DNA of 64,000 bases from Castellaniella sp. UBA6218 (GTDB taxonomy: Bacteria; Pseudomonadota; Gammaproteobacteria; Burkholderiales; Burkholderiaceae_B), in assembly GCA_002421865.1 (NCBI GenBank), contig DISE01000106.1, positions 23,726-87,725 of the forward strand, in the 5' to 3' direction. The translations under genes were made by a program, and so were the position numbers. Positions 32,774 to 41,096 of this stretch are shown here, piece by piece. Position 1 is the first letter of the stretch. Each line of letters opens with the position of its first letter. The notes below the pieces were generated by a model. It made no database searches and was not told the DNA's origin. It saw only the letters and a list, made by a program, of their open reading frames with translations.

Positions 32774-33667
32774 ATGCTCATCAATTCCGCGAACCTCGAT
32801 GCCCTGCGCCTGGGCTTCAAGACCAATTTCCAGAATGGCCTCGGCCAGGCTGACCAGGACTGGCAGAAGATCGCCACGGTGGTCCCTTCTGCGACGAAAG
32901 AGCAGAAGTACGGCTGGCTCGGCAAGATCCCGAACGTCCGGGAATGGATCGGTGCCCGTGCCGTCCAGAACCTGATGCAGCACGACTATGCCATCAAGGA
33001 AAAGGCCCTCGAACTGACCCTCGGCGTCGACCGCGACGACATCGAGACCGACAACCTCGGGATCTACAACCCGCTCTTCACCGAGATGGGCCTGTCGACC
33101 GGATCGCAGTGGGCGCAGATGGTCTATGCCCAGCTGAAGTCCGGCTTCGCGAGCAACTGCTACGATGGCCAGTTCTTCTTCGACACCGACCATCCGGTCC
33201 TCGATGCCGCTGGCAATGTCACCAGCGTCGCCAACACCGACGGTGGTTCCGGCACGGCCTGGTTCATGCTGGATGCCAGCCGCGCCCTGAAGCCGATCAT
33301 CTTGCAGAAACGCAAGGACTTCGAGTTCGTCTCGAAGGACAAGGTCACGGACGACAACGTCTTCCACAACAAGGAATTCATCTACGGCGCCGATGCCCGG
33401 GCCAATACCGGTTTCGGCTTCTGGCAGATGGCCTGGGGTTCCAAGCAGACGCTCGATGCCGCCAGCTACGCAACCGCGCGTGCAGCGCTGATGGGCATGA
33501 AGGGCGATTATGGCCGCCCGCTGGGTCTCAACCGGTTCCTGCTTGTGGTGCCCCCGAGCCTCGAAAGCGCCGGCCGCAAGATCCTCAACTCCGACTACGG
33601 CACCGGCGGCGTCACCAACGAATGGAAGGGCACGGCCGAGCTGATGGTTACGCCCTGGCTCGCCTGA
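32774..33667 (+). CDS. major capsid protein (Mu gpT-like)
   Basis: The 297-residue protein begins MLINSANLDALRLGFKTNFQNGLG. It contains EQKYGWLGKIPNVREWIGAR and GQFFFDTDHPV, hallmark blocks of the gpT head family. It ends with LMVTPWLA. It should form the HK97-fold icosahedral shell. A GC hairpin follows. Confidence 0.96.
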   Translation: MLINSANLDALRLGFKTNFQNGLGQADQDWQKIATVVPSATKEQKYGWLGKIPNVREWIGARAVQNLMQHDYAIKEKALELTLGVDRDDIETDNLGIYNPLFTEMGLSTGSQWAQMVYAQLKSGFASNCYDGQFFFDTDHPVLDAAGNVTSVANTDGGSGTAWFMLDASRALKPIILQKRKDFEFVSKDKVTDDNVFHNKEFIYGADARANTGFGFWQMAWGSKQTLDAASYATARAALMGMKGDYGRPLGLNRFLLVVPPSLESAGRKILNSDYGTGGVTNEWKGTAELMVTPWLA

Positions 33668-33686
33668 CCCCTGACGGCTCTTCCAG

Positions 33687-33710
33687 AGGGGGCGGGTCGC
33701 GCCGCCCCCT
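33687..33710 (+). terminator. hairpin after the capsid gene
   Basis: AGGGGGCGG (33687-33695) pairs with CCGCCCCCT (33702-33710) over a 6-nt loop. There is no T-run. It is likely a partial terminator or RNA-stabilising structure after the highly expressed capsid gene. Confidence 0.6.
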
Positions 33711-33737
33711 TCGATGAACCGCCACCAGGAGCGACCG

Positions 33738-34007
33738 ATGCCCGAGACCCCTGAACAGAACAGCGTCACGCCCGAAAAAGCTGCCGCGCCGGAGAAGTCC
33801 ACCCGGAAGAAGGCCAAGGAAGAGGCCTGGCTGATCGTCTCCGGCCCGGCCAACGGCCGCCGCCGCGCCGGTCATTCCTTCGGTGCCGAGGTGACCGAGC
33901 TGCGAGCCGCCGATCTGACCGACGACCAGATCGCCGCCATCAAGGGCGATCCGCAGCTGGCCGTCGCGATCGAGTTGCGGCCGGAAGCCCCCGCCGCCGA
34001 CCTCTGA
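33738..34007 (+). CDS. small head protein (Mu gp35/HI1506-like)
   Basis: The ATG at 33738 follows CCAGGAGCG. The 89-residue product has a charged N-terminal linker and a C-terminal domain AWLIVSGPANGRRRAGHSFGAE...LTDDQIAAIKGDPQLAV. This matches the gp35-like (HI1506) proteins found after gpT. Exact role unknown. Confidence 0.75.
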   Translation: MPETPEQNSVTPEKAAAPEKSTRKKAKEEAWLIVSGPANGRRRAGHSFGAEVTELRAADLTDDQIAAIKGDPQLAVAIELRPEAPAADL

Positions 34008-34037
34008 TCGGTCCAGTTCATCTGCCAGGAGAAAACG

Positions 34038-34223
34038 ATGACCACGAAGGTGACAGTGCACGCGAACCATGGCTGGCCCGTCTATGTGACACCGATTTTG
34101 CGGGATGGATCCGGGATCGGCACTCCGTCCCGCGTGGCCGCAGGAGATACCCGGGAGTTCCACGTTCATTCCGGGCAAGACCTGCTGATCCGTGAACTCC
34201 AGCCCGATGAGGCCTCCGAATGA
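34038..34223 (+). CDS. small phage protein, strand-rich
   Basis: The 61-residue product follows a ribosome site CAGGAG. It is strand-rich (VTVHANHGWPVYVTPILRD) with DLLIRELQP near the end. No family recognised. Confidence 0.62.
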   Translation: MTTKVTVHANHGWPVYVTPILRDGSGIGTPSRVAAGDTREFHVHSGQDLLIRELQPDEASE

Positions 34224-34474
34224 TCCGTGAAATCTTCGCAGGGATATTCCTCGTTCTGGCGGGGCTGTTTCTGGGCCTGACCCTTTTCCTCGCGCTGTCA
34301 GCTGACAGCTTGCGGGTCTTCCCGGAGCCTCCGGCGGTGCGTGATCCTCAGCCCGTACGAGCCGACAGGTCGTTCCTCGTCCTGAATGCCCGGTCTCTCA
34401 AGGGCCGCAACATGGGCGGAGTGCATTGCGCCGGCGATCTGGGCCGTCCCGCCGTGAAGCCCCGGGTGGCCTGA
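34220..34474 (+). CDS. small phage membrane protein
   Basis: The 84-residue product overlaps the previous gene by 4 bp. One N-terminal membrane helix, IFLVLAGLFLGLTLFLAL, is followed by a proline- and arginine-rich soluble part. No family recognised; an odd find inside a head module. Confidence 0.58.
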   Translation: MIREIFAGIFLVLAGLFLGLTLFLALSADSLRVFPEPPAVRDPQPVRADRSFLVLNARSLKGRNMGGVHCAGDLGRPAVKPRVA

Positions 34475-34477
34475 ACG

Positions 34478-34906
34478 ATGACCTACTGCACCCTTTCAGA
34501 CCTGACGGCGCGCTACGGAGCGCGGATGCTGGTGGCCCTGACGGACCGTGCCGACATCCCGACCGGCTCGATCCATATGGGTGTGGTCGATCGGGCGCTG
34601 TCGGATACCGATGCCATGATCGACGGCTATCTGGCAGGCCGCTATGCGCTGCCGCTGGCGGCGGTCCCGGTGATGCTGACGGACATCGCTCAGCAGATCG
34701 CCATCTGGAAGCTCCATATCGCCGCCCCGGATCCGAAGATCGAGGCGGATTACAAGGATGCGCTGCGCCAGCTGCGCGACATCTCCGCCGGCACGATCCG
34801 GCTCAGCCTGGCGGGCGTCGAGCCCGCGGGCACCGGCGGCTCGGGTGTGGTCATCACCGACCGCGAACGCCCGCTGACCGCCGATAACCTGAAGGGGTTC
34901 ATCTGA
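34478..34906 (+). CDS. DUF1320 family head-tail connector (Mu gp36-like)
   Basis: The 142-residue protein starts MTYCTLSDLTARYGARMLVAL, the DUF1320 hallmark, and includes DAMIDGYLAGRYALPL. In Mu-like phages gp36 belongs to the head-tail interface. It overlaps the gp37-like gene by one base. Confidence 0.9.
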   Translation: MTYCTLSDLTARYGARMLVALTDRADIPTGSIHMGVVDRALSDTDAMIDGYLAGRYALPLAAVPVMLTDIAQQIAIWKLHIAAPDPKIEADYKDALRQLRDISAGTIRLSLAGVEPAGTGGSGVVITDRERPLTADNLKGFI

Positions 34907-35343
34907 TGGATGCCGTCGCCGAGGTCATGACACGCCTGAAGGCGCTCGTCCCCGGTCTGGCCCGACGGGTCGAGGGCGCGGCCGACTTCGCCGAGCTGAT
35001 GCGCCGCAATGCACTGCCCCAGCAGACCCCGGCCGCCCATGTCCTGCCGCTGGGGCTCCAGGGCGGCCGCGAGGATGCGATTGCCGGAGCGTTTCGCCAG
35101 GATGTCGTCGAAGTGGTTGGGGTTCTCCTGACCCTGCGCACCTTCAGCCAGACCGGCGCGGCCACGCTGCCCGAGCTGAACCTTCTGATCCGCGACGTCA
35201 TCAATGCCGTGGCCGGCTGGGGCCCGGCCGAGGCCGTTGGCGTCTTTCGCCTGGCGCGCGGCCACCTCGTGACCATGTCCGCGGGCACCATCGTCTACCA
35301 GATCGAGTTCTCGATCTCCGATCAGCTGAGGATCCCGTCATGA
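34906..35343 (+). CDS. Mu gp37-like tail terminator protein
   Basis: The 145-residue protein has the gp37-type core (RRNALPQQTPAAHVLPLG, DVINAVAGWGP). It ends with a strand-rich dimer region (VYQIEFSISDQLRIPS). Such proteins cap the tail or join it to the head. It overlaps both neighbours. Confidence 0.82.
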   Translation: MDAVAEVMTRLKALVPGLARRVEGAADFAELMRRNALPQQTPAAHVLPLGLQGGREDAIAGAFRQDVVEVVGVLLTLRTFSQTGAATLPELNLLIRDVINAVAGWGPAEAVGVFRLARGHLVTMSAGTIVYQIEFSISDQLRIPS

Positions 35344-35477
35344 GCGCGACCGGCCCGAACCTGCCCGAAGCGGGTGGCAGCTACATCCGCGAGCCGGACG
35401 GGACGCTGCGGCCTGCGGGGGCCCCCGTGAAACCCACCGTTAAAGGGCCCGTTAAAAGCCCCCTGAAGGAGTCCTGA
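35340..35477 (+). CDS. 45-residue DUF2635-like protein (Mu gp38-like)
   Basis: The ATG at 35340 overlaps the gp37-like stop. The 45 codons give GSYIREPDGTLRPAGAPV, the short DUF2635 pattern of Mu gp38, then a Pro-Val-Lys repeat tail encoded by two ccGTTAAA elements. The stop lies 1 bp before the tail tube gene. Confidence 0.7.
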   Translation: MSATGPNLPEAGGSYIREPDGTLRPAGAPVKPTVKGPVKSPLKES

Positions 35478-35478
35478 A

Positions 35479-36423
35479 ATGGCCATGTTCTGGCGCCGCA
35501 AGGCCCTGCTCTGCAAGATCGAGACCACCTATGGCACCGATCCGGTTCCGACCGGCGCGGCCAATGCGATCCTCGCCAGCAATGTCCGCATCCAGCCGAT
35601 GGAAGGCCAGGATGTCAGCCGCGAGCTCGACCTGCCGAACATGGGGGCGCAGCCGACGATCCCGGTGGGCCTGCATGCCAAGCTTTCCTTCTCGGTCGAG
35701 GTGAAGGGCTCGGGCGGCCAGACCGCGGGCACGCCGCCGGCGTTCGGCCCCTGCCTGCGCGCCTGCGGCATGGCGGAAGTCATCGCTGCCGGCGCCACCG
35801 TGACCTACAACCCGGTCTCGACCGGCATCGAGAGCGCGACCTTCTACCTCAACATCGACGGCGTGCTCTTCAAGCTCACCGGCGCCCGCGGCACCGCAAC
35901 CTATCGGATGACCGCGCAGGGGCTCGTCGTGCTCGAGTTCGAGTTCACCGGCCTCTTCGTGCAGCCGGCCGATCTGGCGATGCCGACCGTGGCCCTGACG
36001 ACGCAGCTCAACCATGTGCCGCAGGTTGCCACCACCCAGAACACTCCGACGCTGTCGCTGGGGGCCTTCACCCCGGTCACGCGCAGCTTTTCGCTGGCCT
36101 TCGGCAACCAGGTCGAAACCCGGTTCCTGATCCGCTCGGAGGCGGTGCTGATCACCGATCACGCCGAGCAGATCGAACTGGCGATCGAGGCGGCGCCACT
36201 GGCCACCTTCAACCCGTTCCAGCTGGCCGCCGCCCAGACGCCGGTGGTGCTGAGCCTCGTCCATGGCGTGGGCGCCGGCCGGATCACGACGCTGTCGGTG
36301 CCGGCGGCGCAGATGCAGCGCCCGTCGGGCTTCGAGCAGCAGCAGGGGATTGTCGAGCAGACCCTGCGCCTGGTGCCGATGCCGCAGGCCGGCAACGACC
36401 AGTTCACCATCGCCTTCAGCTAA
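35479..36423 (+). CDS. major tail tube protein (siphovirus type)
   Basis: The 314-residue, strand-rich protein starts MAMFWRRKALLCKIETTYGTDPVPTGA, a typical tail tube opening. No contractile sheath gene precedes it, unlike Mu. Its place before the chaperone pair and tape measure supports a tube role. It appears longer than many tube proteins, with a likely added C-terminal Ig-like domain. Confidence 0.85.
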   Translation: MAMFWRRKALLCKIETTYGTDPVPTGAANAILASNVRIQPMEGQDVSRELDLPNMGAQPTIPVGLHAKLSFSVEVKGSGGQTAGTPPAFGPCLRACGMAEVIAAGATVTYNPVSTGIESATFYLNIDGVLFKLTGARGTATYRMTAQGLVVLEFEFTGLFVQPADLAMPTVALTTQLNHVPQVATTQNTPTLSLGAFTPVTRSFSLAFGNQVETRFLIRSEAVLITDHAEQIELAIEAAPLATFNPFQLAAAQTPVVLSLVHGVGAGRITTLSVPAAQMQRPSGFEQQQGIVEQTLRLVPMPQAGNDQFTIAFS

Positions 36424-36435
36424 GGAGACCCGCCC

Positions 36436-36774
36436 GTGCTCAAGATCGTCCGCAACCCCGAGTTCAAGGCCCCGGTGAAGGTGGTCCTGCCCATCGACGG
36501 CGGCCAGCGCGAAGCCACCTTCACCGCCCGGTTCCGGGCCCAGACCCGCTCGGAGCAGGCCGCTTATGACCTGGCCACGGTCGAGGGCACCGACGCCTTC
36601 CTTGGCGCCGTCATCACCGGCTGGGAGGGCCTCGCGGATGAGGATGGCCAGCCTTTCGACTACAGCAGCTCGAACCTCGGGCTGCTTCTGGATCTGGGCT
36701 ATGTGCGGGTCGCCTTCGTGAAGGCCTACTTCGACGCCACCAGCGGCATCCGGGCCGCAAAGCGGGGAAACTGA
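36436..36774 (+). CDS. tail assembly chaperone, zero-frame product (gpG-like)
   Basis: A GTG start at 36436 gives 112 residues: MLKIVRNPEFKAPVKVVLP, then a helical body with DDEDGQPFDYSSSNLGLLLDLGYV-type chaperone features. The stop TGA at 36772 sits directly after a slippery GGGAAAC. Most ribosomes should stop here, giving the short form that coats the tape measure with the long form. Confidence 0.88.
   Translation: MLKIVRNPEFKAPVKVVLPIDGGQREATFTARFRAQTRSEQAAYDLATVEGTDAFLGAVITGWEGLADEDGQPFDYSSSNLGLLLDLGYVRVAFVKAYFDATSGIRAAKRGN
36765..36771 (+). promoter_or_regulatory. programmed -1 frameshift site GGGAAAC
   Basis: The zero-frame codons are GGA AAC followed by TGA. Slipping back one base gives GGG AAA then CTG ACA GAC, which opens the downstream chaperone frame. 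The heptamer fits X-XXY-YYZ and is one base from lambda's GGGAAAG at the G-T junction. A GC-rich stretch downstream could fold as a stimulator. Confidence 0.9.
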
Positions 36775-37142
36775 CAGACCTCGGCCGCGCCTGGGTCCGC
36801 GGGGACACCGGAGCGGCCGGGGCGACTGCCGGGGATCTGGCCGAGGACATCGGCTTCTTCGGCCTCGATGCGGAGGCCTGGGACGCCGGGCCATCCACCG
36901 CGGAGGTCGAGATCTGGGATGAGCATGCTCCCGCCTGGTCGGCCTGGTGCGCGGTCTCGGGTCAGTGGCGCACCACGGCGCTCGCGGGTCTCGAGACGGT
37001 CCGGATTGTCTGGCACGGGCTCGATTACACCGCCGCCAAGGCCGGGTTCGAGTTGGCAGGGATCGAAATGACGGCGGACCTCTGGGACGAGGTCCGCGCC
37101 ATCGAGGCGGGAGCCGTGAAGGAGTTCGAGCGTGGCCGGTGA
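36771..37142 (+). CDS. frameshift extension of tail chaperone (gpGT-like, DUF1799)
   Basis: This frame has no start of its own and is reached by the -1 shift at 36765-36771. It adds 123 residues to give a 235-residue fusion (36436-37142). VEIWDEHAPAWSAWCAVSGQWR and GLDYTAAKAGFELAGI are DUF1799-type motifs, the T half of lambda-like GT chaperones. It ends 11 bp inside the tape measure gene. Confidence 0.87.
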   Translation: MTDLGRAWVRGDTGAAGATAGDLAEDIGFFGLDAEAWDAGPSTAEVEIWDEHAPAWSAWCAVSGQWRTTALAGLETVRIVWHGLDYTAAKAGFELAGIEMTADLWDEVRAIEAGAVKEFERGR

Positions 37143-39342
37143 CATTCGCGTCAGGATGCTTTTGGAGGCAAACGCCCAGCAGGCGCGGGCCGAAACACAG
37201 TCGCTGACAACGGCGACCCAGCAGCTCTCCCAGGGGGCAACCGCCGCCGGGCGTGCCGCCGCCGTAGCCGCCCCGCAGATCCGCAGCATGGGGACATCGT
37301 CCCAGACGGCAGCACAATATGCCGGCCAGCTGACCTACCAGCTGAACGACATCGGCATGATGATGGCGATGGGCCAGTCGCCGTTCCTGCTGATGGTCCA
37401 GCAAGGTCCGCAGGTGGTGCAGGTCTTCGACCAGATCCGTCGCAGTGGCATGTCGATCGGACCGGCGATCGCCGGCGCCTTTACCTCGATGCTCAACCCG
37501 GCGTCCCTGGCCACGATGGCTGTGATCGGCATCGGCGCGGCGGCAGTGCAGTGGTTTACTGCCGCCGAGGAGGAAGCCAGGTCGCTGACCGACACGATCG
37601 AGGATCTCGAAGGCCGGGTTCAGTCCTATGAGTCTGCCGTCGAGATGGCTCTGACGCCGATGAGCAAGCTCCGGAAGGAGTGGGGCGATCAGGCGGTCGA
37701 GGTCCGCGAGATCTACGATGCACTGGCCGACCTGGAACGGCTCCGCGCCATGGCTGCCCTGGATGAGAGTGCGAAGACGATCACGAAGACGTTCTCCGGC
37801 CTGAAGTCCGAGCTGAACACCATCAAGGACATCCAGGCCAACATGGGGGCCGGGCTCCTGAGTTCGGAACAGATGTTGGCCAGTCAGGAGGCGCTTGAAG
37901 TCTGGGCGGACAGCCTTCGGCAGACCTACGGGATGACGATCGAGCAGGCCAGCCGTGTGCAAATGGCCATCGATCAGATGTCTACCGCAAAGGGACCCAC
38001 GGAGTTTGCCGGGGCTGTCGCTGGTCTCCGCACCGAAATCATGGCTGTCGCCAACGAAAGCGGACGGCTGCCGGGACCGCTGCTGGAAGCCGCCGATGCC
38101 GTTATTACCGCCGAGCTGGAGGCCCGCAAGCTGGCCGGCCCGCTTGCCGACGGTGCGCGCTCGGCCGAGGCGCTGGCCCGCGTTGACATGGCCTCCGGAA
38201 TTGCCGCCGCCTCGGCCCAGGCGCAATTGCTGGCGGCCAACCTCGGGATATCGCTCGATCTGGCCCGTGCCATCACCGGCGAAGCAGCCGCTGCCAAACC
38301 GCGCGTCGGCTTTGGCCTGCCAGGAATGGCGGACCCGGTCATCGGCGGTGCGCCGGGCCTGACCTTTGGCGACAACCCGGGCGGCGGAACGACCCGCGAC
38401 GGCATGCCGATCGTAAGGACGAAGACGCCAACCGCCGGCGCCGGCCGGAGCGGGGGCGGCGGTGGCGGGGCTTCGAAAGAGCGCGATGCCATCAAGGAAC
38501 TGATCGAGGCGGAGGAGCGTCAGATCCGGGTGCTGCTGGAAACTGACCCGGTCCAGAAGGAAATCCTGAAGAACCACGAGGCGCTGGCCAAGGCGGGGCC
38601 CAAGGAAGCCGCGGCCGTCGAGATGATCATCGCCAAGCGGATGCAGCTCGAGGACATCCGCGACCGCATCGACGAGATCGGTCAGACCGGAGAGGACGCC
38701 TTCACCGGCCTGCTTAGCGGGGCCCACTCCTTCTCCGACGCGCTGTCCATGGTGCTGACGAAGCTCGCGGAGATGGCGGCTTCCGATGCCTGGGACATCC
38801 TCTGGGGCGACGGCGGCGGCAAGGGCGGCTTCAACCTGGGCGAGATGATCGGCGGCTGGCTGGGCGGCCTGGGCAAGAAGGCGGATGGAGGCCGGATCGC
38901 GGGGCCGGGCGGGCCCCGTGACGACGGGATCCTGACATGGACCTCGGCCGGAGAATATGTCGTCAATGCCCGCGCCACCGCTGCCAACCTGCCGCTGATC
39001 GAAGCGATCAATGCCGGCGCGAGCGTCGGACAGCTGATGGCCATCATTGGCGGGCAGCGGCTCACAGGGCTTGCCGATGGCGGGATGGTGGGCGCTGCGG
39101 CCCCGTCGAGCTGGCGCGCTGGTCTGCCGGGGGGCGCCACGGCGGGGGGCAGCGGGGAGCGGGGCGGCGAGGCGCGGCTCAGGGTCTATTTCGACAAGGA
39201 CCTGAACTTGCGCGGTGAGATCGAGCAGATCAGCGGCCGGGTGGCGGCGGATGTCGTCGTCGACGGGATCTCGACCTTCAGCTCGGAGATCCTGCCGGGC
39301 CGCGTCCAGCAGATCGATGCCAACCCGCGACTGAGGGGCTGA
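37132..39342 (+). CDS. tail tape measure protein
   Basis: A GTG start at 37132 gives 736 residues. The N-terminus is helical and Ala/Gln-rich (EANAQQARAETQSLTTATQQLS). Hydrophobic segments follow (MLNPASLATMAVIGIGAAAVQW), then long coiled coils, and a C-terminal Gly-rich part with GGRIAGPGGPRDDGILTWTSAGEYVVNARATAA. Tape measures set siphovirus tail length at about 0.15 nm per residue, which would predict a tail near 110 nm. It follows the chaperones as in lambda-like tails. Confidence 0.93.
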   Translation: MAGDIRVRMLLEANAQQARAETQSLTTATQQLSQGATAAGRAAAVAAPQIRSMGTSSQTAAQYAGQLTYQLNDIGMMMAMGQSPFLLMVQQGPQVVQVFDQIRRSGMSIGPAIAGAFTSMLNPASLATMAVIGIGAAAVQWFTAAEEEARSLTDTIEDLEGRVQSYESAVEMALTPMSKLRKEWGDQAVEVREIYDALADLERLRAMAALDESAKTITKTFSGLKSELNTIKDIQANMGAGLLSSEQMLASQEALEVWADSLRQTYGMTIEQASRVQMAIDQMSTAKGPTEFAGAVAGLRTEIMAVANESGRLPGPLLEAADAVITAELEARKLAGPLADGARSAEALARVDMASGIAAASAQAQLLAANLGISLDLARAITGEAAAAKPRVGFGLPGMADPVIGGAPGLTFGDNPGGGTTRDGMPIVRTKTPTAGAGRSGGGGGGASKERDAIKELIEAEERQIRVLLETDPVQKEILKNHEALAKAGPKEAAAVEMIIAKRMQLEDIRDRIDEIGQTGEDAFTGLLSGAHSFSDALSMVLTKLAEMAASDAWDILWGDGGGKGGFNLGEMIGGWLGGLGKKADGGRIAGPGGPRDDGILTWTSAGEYVVNARATAANLPLIEAINAGASVGQLMAIIGGQRLTGLADGGMVGAAAPSSWRAGLPGGATAGGSGERGGEARLRVYFDKDLNLRGEIEQISGRVAADVVVDGISTFSSEILPGRVQQIDANPRLRG

Positions 39343-39343
39343 G

Positions 39344-40003
39344 ATGGCGCTCCTGACCTTCCCCCTGAGCCTCGACGAGTTCTTCCACCTGCTGCCCGCT
39401 TCCGTGGCGAAGATGAGCCCGGGCGAAGCGCTCGAGGTGGCGGAGACCGGCGGCGGCGAAATCCTGACCGCCGACATCGGCACCGCCCTCTGGGCGGGTC
39501 AGCTCGACATGGGCCCCATGACCCATGCCGAGGCCGCGTCCGTGGCGCCGCTTCTGAACGTCCTGCGCCGTGCCGGCAGCTCCTTCCTCGTCTCGGACCC
39601 GACCCGGCCCTGGCCGCGCCTCGATCCGAATGCCGCCTTCCTCGGCAGCTCGACCCCGAAGATCCGCGCCGTGGGCCCCTCGATGCGCGAGCTGTCGGTC
39701 GAAGGTCTGCCGGCGGGCTATCCGCTGTCCCGGGGCGATCTGCTGTCGTTCCAGTATGGCACCGCGCCGGTGCGCCATGCGCTCCATGAGCTTGTCGGCT
39801 CCGCGATCGCCGACAGCGCCGGCCAGACCGGCCTGATCGAAGTCAACCCGCCGCTCCGGCCCGGCGCCGTGGCCGGCATGGCACTGCAGTTCCTCTGGCC
39901 GCGCTGCAAGGCCCGCCTGGTGCCTGGCTCGGCCGAGACCGGCACCTCCCGCCACGTGATCACCAGCGAGATGAGCCTCCGCTGGACCCAGACGCTGAGG
40001 TAA
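39344..40003 (+). CDS. distal tail-like protein
   Basis: The 219-residue protein starts MALLTFPLSLDEFFHLLP and includes AAFLGSSTPKIRAVGPSMRELSVEGLPAGYPLSRGD. It directly follows the tape measure, the slot of distal tail proteins. Beta-rich composition agrees. Assignment rests on position. Confidence 0.7.
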   Translation: MALLTFPLSLDEFFHLLPASVAKMSPGEALEVAETGGGEILTADIGTALWAGQLDMGPMTHAEAASVAPLLNVLRRAGSSFLVSDPTRPWPRLDPNAAFLGSSTPKIRAVGPSMRELSVEGLPAGYPLSRGDLLSFQYGTAPVRHALHELVGSAIADSAGQTGLIEVNPPLRPGAVAGMALQFLWPRCKARLVPGSAETGTSRHVITSEMSLRWTQTLR

Positions 40004-40005
40004 TC

Positions 40006-40695
40006 ATGCGCGCATATACCTCTGCCGAACTTGCCCATATCCGCGCCCGCCAGGGCGTCCGGCCCCGGCTGCTGGTCTGGATCGCCGCAAGGAACCGCAC
40101 CACCGGCGCCCTCGAGGCCGCGGGTTTCTGGTCGGGCGACGATGACACGAGCTTCACGGTCGGTGGCGAGGTCCGGACCTATCACGGCGCCGGGCCGCTG
40201 CTTGGCATGGACGATCTGACCATCGAGGTCGGTCTCACGGTGCGCCGGATCAACGTCTGGCTCTCCACCGCTGCCCCGGAAGTGCTGAACGCCGTGATGG
40301 GCTATGACGTCCGTCTGGCCGCGACCGAGATCCACCGGGTGCTGACCGATCCGCTGACCCATCAGCCCTTGGCCCAGCCGCACCGGATCTGGAAGGGCTG
40401 GGTCGACGGCGCACCAAGGGTCACGCCGGCCAAGGGTCTGAACGGCGGGCGCATCACGCTGCAGATCGCCTCGGCGTCGATGGCGCTGACCCGCACGCTC
40501 ACCGCGAAATACTCCGACGAGGCCATGCGGCTGCGCGGTGGCGACCGGCTGTTCCGCTATGCCGATGTCTCCGGAAAGGTGCCGATCTACTGGGGCGAGA
40601 AGAAGGTGGCGCCGAGCAGTGGCGGCGCCCCGGCCGCCTCGGCCACTCCGGCCGCGCCGACGTCCCGGCCCCTGCCGCGGGGGAGCGACCGATGA
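40006..40695 (+). CDS. tail hub-like protein (GTA gp13/DUF2163-like position)
   Basis: This 229-residue protein has strand-rich blocks such as FWSGDDDTSFTVGGEVRTYHGAG and HRIWKGWVDGAPRVTP. The first half resembles baseplate hub proteins of alphaproteobacterial siphophages and gene transfer agents. It overlaps the peptidase gene by 4 bp. The exact family name is uncertain. Confidence 0.72.
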   Translation: MRAYTSAELAHIRARQGVRPRLLVWIAARNRTTGALEAAGFWSGDDDTSFTVGGEVRTYHGAGPLLGMDDLTIEVGLTVRRINVWLSTAAPEVLNAVMGYDVRLAATEIHRVLTDPLTHQPLAQPHRIWKGWVDGAPRVTPAKGLNGGRITLQIASASMALTRTLTAKYSDEAMRLRGGDRLFRYADVSGKVPIYWGEKKVAPSSGGAPAASATPAAPTSRPLPRGSDR

Positions 40696-41096
40696 GACTG
40701 TCCGACTGGCGCACCCGCCTGGCCGCCCATATCGCCGCCCATGCCCGGCTGCCGTTCCGCCCGGGGAGCCATGACTGCGCGCTCTTCGCCTCCGGCGGCC
40801 GCGCGGCCCTGACCGGCACCGACGTGCTGGCGCCTGTAAGGGGGTGTTACAGCACCCTTGAAGAGGGCTTTGAACTGGCCGCCCGGCATGGCTACGCCAG
40901 CCCCTTCGATGCGGTTGTCGATGGCCTGGAAGAAATCCCGCCGGCCTATGCCCAGGTCGGCGATCTGGCGCTGCTCGAGGGCGATGACGGACATCCGGCC
41001 ATGGGCATCGTCCAGGGCGAACTCGTCTGTGTCCTGCATCCCCGCGGCGTGGCGATGTTGCCGCTCACCGATGTGCGGAGGGCCTGGCGGGTATGA
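40692..41096 (+). CDS. NlpC/P60-type tail peptidase-like protein (DUF6950-like)
   Basis: The 134-residue protein has FRPGSHDCALFASGGRAALTG, the catalytic Cys region of NlpC/P60-like phage proteins, and HPAMGIVQGELVCVLHP as the likely His region. GTA and phage tails carry such a peptidase between hub and tip to open murein at entry. It overlaps both neighbours. Confidence 0.82.
   Translation: MRLSDWRTRLAAHIAAHARLPFRPGSHDCALFASGGRAALTGTDVLAPVRGCYSTLEEGFELAARHGYASPFDAVVDGLEEIPPAYAQVGDLALLEGDDGHPAMGIVQGELVCVLHPRGVAMLPLTDVRRAWRV

Noticed and set aside
36775..37131. A non-coding gap between the chaperone and tape measure genes
   Set aside because: The -1 frame is open throughout and carries DUF1799-like motifs reached by the GGGAAAC slip site, so it is coding.
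35452..39483. A 1343-codon minus-strand open frame opposite the tail genes
   Set aside because: It lies opposite well-recognised tail tube, chaperone and tape measure genes. It has a histidine- and arginine-rich, low-complexity sequence typical of antisense frames in GC-rich DNA.
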